A stretch of DNA of 11,201 bases from an uncultured Bacteroidota bacterium. Lineage in GTDB: Bacteria; Bacteroidota; Bacteroidia; Chitinophagales; Chitinophagaceae. Below are positions 6,881 to 11,201 of the stretch, one piece after another (the stretch's first letter is position 1; each line of letters starts with the position of its first letter). The notes beneath the pieces were generated by a model that worked only from the letters and a program-made list of their open reading frames with translations, was not told where the DNA came from and searched no databases. The translations under genes were made by a program, and so were the position numbers. Where the stretch lies: contig CAIRSV010000069.1 of NCBI GenBank assembly GCA_903881265.1, positions 1 to 11,201 of the forward strand. Direction: 5' to 3'.

Positions 6881-7327
6881 TTATTTTCTTTTTTGCTTAA
6901 AGAAATCCTTCATCAGCTGCGCACATTCCTGATCGGATATGCCGCTTGTAATAGTAGTTCTAGGATGGAACGGGGAGTGTGCACAGGTGGCATGAAACCC
7001 GTTTTTGTCATCTGATGCACCATACACCACAGCCCCGATTTTGCTCCAGTACAATGCGCCTGAACACATCACACACGGTTCAAGTGTGACATACAAGGTA
7101 GCGTCTGGGATATACTTGCTACCAAGGTGTTGAAAGGCAGATGTGAGGGCAATGATTTCGGCGTGTGCCGTCGCATCTTGTAAAAGTTCTACCTGATTAT
7201 AACCTTTCGCAATGACGGTATCCTGCATAACGATAACAGCGCCAACAGGCACTTCGTCAGCTTGATAGGCTTTTTCAGCTTCCTGTAAAGCAAGTTTCAT
7301 ATAATATTCAGGAGGCATTGCAGACAT
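6881..7327 (-). CDS. tadA: tRNA-specific adenosine deaminase TadA
   Basis: TadA converts A34 to inosine in the wobble position of tRNA-Arg(ACG), allowing one tRNA to read CGU, CGC and CGA. It is a cytoplasmic, zinc-dependent homodimer. From the ATG at 7327 the protein has 148 residues, close to the family's usual 150-165. The zinc-site motifs are complete: HAE at 55-57 (H55 ligand, E57 proton shuttle) and PCVMC at 84-88 (C85 and C88 ligands). VPVGAVIV (27-34), GYNQVELLQDATAHAE and YGASDDKNG (102-110) also fit TadA. Starts at TTG 7336, ATG 7318 and ATG 7300 are possible; 7327 is preferred as an ATG giving a normal N terminus. A box one base off consensus (CAAAGGGA on the plus strand, 7334-7341) is a weak promoter candidate. 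The upstream gene ends only 48 bases away, so co-transcription is likely. A guanine deaminase relative is less likely given the motifs. Confidence 0.9.
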   Translation of the reverse strand: MSAMPPEYYMKLALQEAEKAYQADEVPVGAVIVMQDTVIAKGYNQVELLQDATAHAEIIALTSAFQHLGSKYIPDATLYVTLEPCVMCSGALYWSKIGAVVYGASDDKNGFHATCAHSPFHPRTTITSGISDQECAQLMKDFFKQKRK

Positions 7328-7375
7328 AAGGAACAAAGGGAAAAAATGGTGAGAGAAGAAGGTTATTTGCGGTTC

Positions 7376-7771
7376 TTATCGTATTGTAATCTCGGCTTTG
7401 CCTTGTCCGAGCAACGGTTTTTTAATATTGCGAAGATCAATGGTATAGGTATTGCCTTCATAATCGAATGTCATTTTATCGTCTTCAGCGATGATACGTT
7501 CATCTAGTATCTTGTCATCGCGTTTGATGGTAATATCAACTTTCTTGCGGGTTACTTCACCCACTAAAATAATGACACTGCCATCAGTGCCTTCGATTAT
7601 TTTTTGCGTATTTTCTTCCATCATACTTTGTATGCCACTTTGTGGAATGTTGAGATGATGTTTGGCTTTGTTAGCCGGTTTGTTTTTTTTACCGCCTGCA
7701 TTATTGCAATTAAAAAAAACAACGACGCATACGATGCAGACTAATAAAATCGGGAGCACTATTTTTTTCAT
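7376..7771 (-). CDS. Small exported protein of unknown function
   Basis: I do not recognise this 131-residue protein. It starts with MKKIVLPILL and a hydrophobic run to about residue 20 (VCIVCVVVFFNC22), which is a signal peptide or membrane anchor. FFNC is not a good lipobox, so lipid attachment at Cys22 is doubtful. A basic linker follows (GGKKNKPANKAKHHL, about 26-40), then a helix-like segment (about 45-60) and a strand-rich C-terminal domain (about 63-131) with VIILVGEVTRKKVDITIKRD, DYEGNTYTIDLRN and GKAEITIR, suggesting a small beta domain outside the cytoplasm. The frame can be extended to ATG 7849, but a promoter box at 7786-7793 lies in that extension and the signal peptide fits a start at 7771. 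It lies between ispG (140 bases upstream) and tadA (48 bases downstream), all on one strand. No functional link follows from these neighbours. Confidence 0.75.
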   Translation of the reverse strand: MKKIVLPILLVCIVCVVVFFNCNNAGGKKNKPANKAKHHLNIPQSGIQSMMEENTQKIIEGTDGSVIILVGEVTRKKVDITIKRDDKILDERIIAEDDKMTFDYEGNTYTIDLRNIKKPLLGQGKAEITIR

Positions 7772-7785
7772 ACGTGAAATTTTTT

Positions 7786-7793
7786 CAAAGCTA
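7786..7793 (-). promoter_or_regulatory. Candidate -7 promoter box of the small exported protein gene
   Basis: The minus strand reads TAGCTTTG (7793-7786), an exact match to the Bacteroidota box TAnnTTTG, about 15 bases before the ATG at 7771. No TTG is seen at the usual -33 distance, so it is only half supported. Confidence 0.35.
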
Positions 7794-7911
7794 AGGAAGG
7801 AAAGGTTAAAAGGAATGTAAATGAGAAAGTAAATTGAATGATTATACACTTGAAATTAATGGATCAAAAAGAGCTAGAGCTTTCTTTCGTGTTGTTGAAC
7901 GCATATGACAA

Positions 7912-9912
7912 CTACGTTGTTTCCACCCAAGCTCCGTGTTCCTTCAATAGATTGACCAACTCATCGACCGCTACTTCACTATCGATATTTCGCTTCACCA
8001 CTTCTTTATTTTTATACAAGGTAATTTTTCCAATACCGCTTCCTACATAACCGAAATCAGCATCGGCCATTTCACCTGGTCCATTGACGATACACCCCAT
8101 AATGGCGATCTTCACACCTTTTAGATGATTCGTTACGGCGCGAATCTTAGCGGTTGTTTCTTGTAAGTCAAACAAGGTTCTACCGCAACTCGGACAAGAG
8201 ATATATTCTGTTTTTGAAATGCGGGTTCTAGTAGCTTGAAGGATGCCGAAGGAAATTGAGTTGAGTGTGTTTATTTCATTCAGCATCACATGGATGTCTT
8301 GATCAATCTGACCGAATTGATAACCAAGACAAATGCCATTCAGAAATCCATCTAACAATAACCCACCTGCATCGACCGAGTAATGGACAAGTGCTTCGTT
8401 TAAGGTGTTGTGATTACTATCTGAAATAAGAACAACAGGATTGTGGACATGTCGGATCATCAATTCCATGCACATACGTCGTATGCTCTGCATCGAATTA
8501 TCATTCAATGAATTCAAGCAAAGCACTGCGGTTTTATCTTCTTTCAATTTGAAAAACAACACATCTAAAAAGTGTGGTGGATAGACATTAGAATAACAAT
8601 CAAGCATCACAAAGTTGAGTACCTGACTTTTGTTTTCTGGTGTTTCATTCAGATATTGCGCTGCTTCAAAAATGGGATAGCAGGATGAATTTGATTGATG
8701 TTGTTGCCATATTGCAGGATAACAAATGACACCCAATGTGCCAGGCAAGGCAAAAGTAGGCACCGTATTCACAAACAGATAATCTGCCGCCATATCGCCG
8801 ATTGTCCACTTGTCGTCTTGCTCATTATAACGATATCCAATAGGGATTAAATGCTCGGGTACAAGTTGCTCAATCTTACTGACATCTGCCAGTACAACAG
8901 GCACCTGTGAGCCACCAATATTTTTAATCACAAAGCTTTCATGTCGCTTATATTCGAAAGGTGAGTAAGGTAAGGTTGCTATGGATGGCACTGTACTATT
9001 CTCGTGATGTTCATTGTCATTCAGCGAAGTAGTGGCAAGTGTCGAAATGATATCCTTGCAAACCGGTAATTCAAATTCTGGATCTTCGGTCAATGATACA
9101 CGTATAGTATCACCGATGCCGTCTGCCAACAATGTACCTATTCCGATAGCGCTTTTGATACGACCGTCTTCACCATCTCCGGCTTCGGTAACACCCAAAT
9201 GCAAGGGATAGCATTCGCCGAATTCTTCATGCATCTTTTGCACGAGTAAGCGATAAGCCTGCACCATCACTTGCGGGTTGCTGCTCTTCATACTTAAGAC
9301 AATCTGATGATAATCTTGGGAGCGAGCAATACGCAAAAACTCCATCGCACTTTCAACCATACCGATAGCGGTATCGCCATAACGACTCATAATGCGATCG
9401 CTCAGCGAACCATGATTGGTGCCGATGCGCATCGCTGTGCCATATTCTTTGCAAATCAAGACAAGGGGTGTGAAACGTTCACGTATACGTTCGATTTCTT
9501 CAAGATATTCCGCATCAGTATATTCGATTTGCTCGAACTTTTTCTTATCGACATAGTTACCCGGATTCACTCGCACCTTCTCAATAATCTTTGCGGCAAT
9601 CTCTGCTGCGTTTGGTGTAAAATGGATGTCGGCAATCAGCGGCGTTTCATATCCTCGGCGACGCAATTCATTTTTTATATGCAATAAATTCTCTGCCTCA
9701 TTCTTGCTTGGTGCTGTTATGCGAATTAGTTCGGCCCCAGCTTCGATGCAGCGAATGCTTTGTTCGACTGTCGCCATGGTATCCATCGTATCTGTTGTTG
9801 TCATCGTTTGAATACGAATCGGATGATTGCCACCGATAATGATCGAACCGATTTTTACTTCACGGGTTTTTAATCGCTGATACGAAGTCAATGAAGGAGA
9901 ATATACTTGCAT
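7912..9912 (-). CDS. ispG: 4-hydroxy-3-methylbut-2-en-1-yl diphosphate synthase IspG (GcpE), long form
   Basis: IspG catalyses the reductive ring opening of MEcPP to HMBPP, the penultimate step of the MEP pathway for isoprenoid precursors, using a [4Fe-4S] cluster in the cytoplasm. The N-terminal TIM barrel (about 13-285) contains IGGNHPIRIQTMTTTDT, LIADIHF, VRVNPGNY, GTNHGSLSDRIM and LGVTEAGDGEDGRIKSAIGIG. The C-terminal cluster domain (about 566-666) contains CPSCGRTLFDLQ and MGCIVNGPGEMADADFGYVG, giving ligands C573, C576, C607 and E614. Between them is an insert of about 275 residues, the A* domain known from plants, Chlamydiae and Bacteroidota, which explains the length of 666 against roughly 360-400 in the short form. 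Start ATG 9912 directly follows a TACCTTTG box. nadB lies about 98 bases upstream on the same strand. All catalytic residues are present and no frameshift is seen. Confidence 0.96.
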   Translation of the reverse strand: MQVYSPSLTSYQRLKTREVKIGSIIIGGNHPIRIQTMTTTDTMDTMATVEQSIRCIEAGAELIRITAPSKNEAENLLHIKNELRRRGYETPLIADIHFTPNAAEIAAKIIEKVRVNPGNYVDKKKFEQIEYTDAEYLEEIERIRERFTPLVLICKEYGTAMRIGTNHGSLSDRIMSRYGDTAIGMVESAMEFLRIARSQDYHQIVLSMKSSNPQVMVQAYRLLVQKMHEEFGECYPLHLGVTEAGDGEDGRIKSAIGIGTLLADGIGDTIRVSLTEDPEFELPVCKDIISTLATTSLNDNEHHENSTVPSIATLPYSPFEYKRHESFVIKNIGGSQVPVVLADVSKIEQLVPEHLIPIGYRYNEQDDKWTIGDMAADYLFVNTVPTFALPGTLGVICYPAIWQQHQSNSSCYPIFEAAQYLNETPENKSQVLNFVMLDCYSNVYPPHFLDVLFFKLKEDKTAVLCLNSLNDNSMQSIRRMCMELMIRHVHNPVVLISDSNHNTLNEALVHYSVDAGGLLLDGFLNGICLGYQFGQIDQDIHVMLNEINTLNSISFGILQATRTRISKTEYISCPSCGRTLFDLQETTAKIRAVTNHLKGVKIAIMGCIVNGPGEMADADFGYVGSGIGKITLYKNKEVVKRNIDSEVAVDELVNLLKEHGAWVETT

Positions 9913-9916
9913 GCGG

Positions 9917-9924
9917 CAAAGGTA
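9917..9924 (-). promoter_or_regulatory. Candidate start-proximal -7 box of ispG
   Basis: The minus strand reads TACCTTTG (9924-9917), an exact Bacteroidota -7 box only four bases before the ispG ATG (9912-9910). If used, the transcript would be leaderless or nearly so. No TTG occurs at 17-23 bases upstream. Confidence 0.35.
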
Positions 9925-9986
9925 ATTGAGAGATATGAAATCTCAGATAAGAAAAAATTGATAGCAAAAAGAGCTGATGGTTGTCA

Positions 9987-10016
9987 CAAATTTATTCACT
10001 CATCGTTTCCCTACAA
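9987..10016 (-). promoter_or_regulatory. Candidate main promoter of ispG, overlapping the nadB stop
   Basis: On the minus strand, TTG (10016-10014) is followed after 19 bases by TAAATTTG (9994-9987), an exact -7 box with near-ideal spacing. The spacer includes the nadB stop codon (10013-10011). It would give ispG a leader of about 70 bases. Confidence 0.5.
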
Positions 10017-11201
10017 CACAATATTCTCAACCAAGTCATTTTTACTAGGGTAGTCGACGGTATAATGCAAGCCTCTGCTTTCTTTTCTGAATTGCGCACA
10101 CTTAACAATCAAATACGCAATCGTGATCAGGTTACGAAGTTCACATAATTGTGGCGACAGGGCCGTGGTTTTATACAGTTGTTCGGTTTCGAAATGCAAA
10201 AGATCGAGTCGTTTCATTGCTCGTTCTAAACGCACATTGCTGCGCACGATACCCACATAATCACTCATCGCGAGCTGCAGTTCCTTGATACTTTGAGTAA
10301 TCAAAATCATTTCTTTTGGCTCTGAGGTTCCTTTTGCATCCCAGTCGGGTATCCCTGTATGGATAGTATATGCATCAATCACCGACAAGGTGTGCTCGTA
10401 ACATCGATGGCCCATCACCATCGCTTCTAATAATGAATTACTCGCCAATCGGTTGGCGCCATGTAAACCCGAACTAGCCGCTTCGCCGCAGCTATATAAG
10501 CGATCGATGGATGACAGACCATAGTCATCGGTTTTGATGCCACCGCAACTGTAATGTGCTGCCGGGGCCACAGGTATCATATCCTTTGATACATCGATAC
10601 CAACACGCAGGCATTTCTCATAAATATTAGGAAAATGTGCGTTGAATTTAACCATATCCATATGCCGACAATCTAAATACACATGTTCATCTCCCAATAC
10701 CTTCATTTCATTATCGATGGCCCTAGCCACAATATCCCTTGGTGCCAACGACAAACGTGCATCATATCTCGACATAAATTCTTCTCCTTTGCTATTGCGC
10801 AATATGCCGCCATCGCCTCGCACAGCTTCGGTAATCAGAAAGGCCTGACCAAATCGTTTGCCTGGCTCGTATAATGCTGTTGGATGAAATTGGATGAACT
10901 CCATATTCTCGATTCGTCCTTTAGCCCTGTAGACCATTGCCACACCATCACCAGTTGCTATCTTAGGGTTGGTGGTAATTCGATACACTTGTCCGCAACC
11001 GCCTGTTGCTAGCATCGTTACTTTCGATAAAAACTTTTCTGTCTGATGTGTCAGCAAGTTCAACACATACACACCATAACATTCGATATGTGGCGTTGCT
11101 TTGGTCACTAGTCGCCCAAGATGATGTTGTGTAATAATATCGATCACAAAACAATGATCGATGACTTGGATATTTTTTTGTTCGTGCACTTTGGCCAACA
11201 A
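10011..11201 (-). CDS. nadB: L-aspartate oxidase NadB, N-terminal part cut by window edge
   Basis: NadB is a cytoplasmic FAD enzyme that oxidises L-aspartate to iminoaspartate, which NadA then uses to make quinolinate for NAD. The visible 396 residues run from inside the FAD-binding domain to the stop. They contain LATGGCGQVYR (64-73), EFIQFHPTALYEPG (101-114), LITEAVRGDGG (122-132), APRDIVARAI (153-162), AAHYSCGGIKTD (214-225), GEAASSGLHGANRLASNSLLEA (239-260, in two conserved blocks) and the C-terminal SRGLHYTVDYP (375-385). This set, in particular SGLHGANRLASNSLLE and the short helical C domain, separates NadB from succinate dehydrogenase flavoproteins. About 130 N-terminal residues, including the GxGxxG dinucleotide-binding loop, should lie beyond the right edge; the TTG at the edge is an internal Leu codon. 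ispG follows 98 bases downstream with its own candidate promoter. nadA and nadC are not in the window. Confidence 0.95.
   Translation of the reverse strand: MLAKVHEQKNIQVIDHCFVIDIITQHHLGRLVTKATPHIECYGVYVLNLLTHQTEKFLSKVTMLATGGCGQVYRITTNPKIATGDGVAMVYRAKGRIENMEFIQFHPTALYEPGKRFGQAFLITEAVRGDGGILRNSKGEEFMSRYDARLSLAPRDIVARAIDNEMKVLGDEHVYLDCRHMDMVKFNAHFPNIYEKCLRVGIDVSKDMIPVAPAAHYSCGGIKTDDYGLSSIDRLYSCGEAASSGLHGANRLASNSLLEAMVMGHRCYEHTLSVIDAYTIHTGIPDWDAKGTSEPKEMILITQSIKELQLAMSDYVGIVRSNVRLERAMKRLDLLHFETEQLYKTTALSPQLCELRNLITIAYLIVKCAQFRKESRGLHYTVDYPSKNDLVENIVL

Noticed and set aside
7872..7890. Possible terminator hairpin after ispG (AAAGAGCTAGAGCTTTC region)
   Set aside because: The stem is interrupted by mismatches and its core is the palindrome CTAG with no loop, so it would not form a stable terminator.
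9307..9687. Plus-strand open frame of 126 codons inside ispG
   Set aside because: It is antisense to the conserved TIM barrel of IspG and has no recognisable family.
1..11201. A hidden defence, mobile or biosynthetic system
   Set aside because: Every frame over about 150 codons is a housekeeping gene, a known Bacteroidota family, or one of two lone unassigned exported proteins. No nuclease, recombinase, reverse transcriptase, toxin-antitoxin pair or repeat array was seen.

Overview
The window looks like an ordinary chromosomal segment of a member of the Bacteroidota, probably near the Chitinophagaceae or a related environmental group (the family-level guess is inference). Evidence for the phylum: candidate promoters match the TTG / TAnnTTTG pattern instead of the sigma-70 type; Shine-Dalgarno motifs are largely absent; IspG is the long, insert-bearing form; and DUF1573 and Ig-like lipoprotein families typical of the phylum are present. 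No rRNA, tRNA, CRISPR array, transposase, phage gene or defence gene was seen.

Layout, left to right. Positions 2-484 (+) hold the end of nuoJ (complex I membrane subunit), cut by the window edge and not followed by nuoK. Positions 485-770 are non-coding. Positions 771-1268 (+) encode a small exported protein of unknown function. On the minus strand follow chrA (chromate-type anion transporter, 1296-2504) and a coupled pssA-purS pair (3617 down to 2614). A short divergent intergenic region separates pssA from a large plus-strand lipoprotein with an Ig-like domain (3750-5201). The rest reads on the minus strand, in transcription order: nadB (cut by the right edge), ispG, a small exported protein of unknown function, tadA, a DUF1573 protein, and tatC.

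The genes are mostly housekeeping: respiration (nuoJ), phosphatidylserine synthesis (pssA), purine synthesis (purS), NAD synthesis (nadB), isoprenoid precursors (ispG), tRNA wobble editing (tadA) and twin-arginine export (tatC). They do not form one pathway. The minus-strand run from nadB to tatC is co-directional, but candidate internal promoters before ispG, the small exported protein and the DUF1573 gene suggest several transcription units.

I found no convincing new multi-gene system. The points worth a second look are the missing nuoK after nuoJ, two unassigned exported proteins, an internal duplication in the Ig-like lipoprotein, a possible gene remnant before tatC, and promoter boxes lying very close to start codons that help decide several starts.
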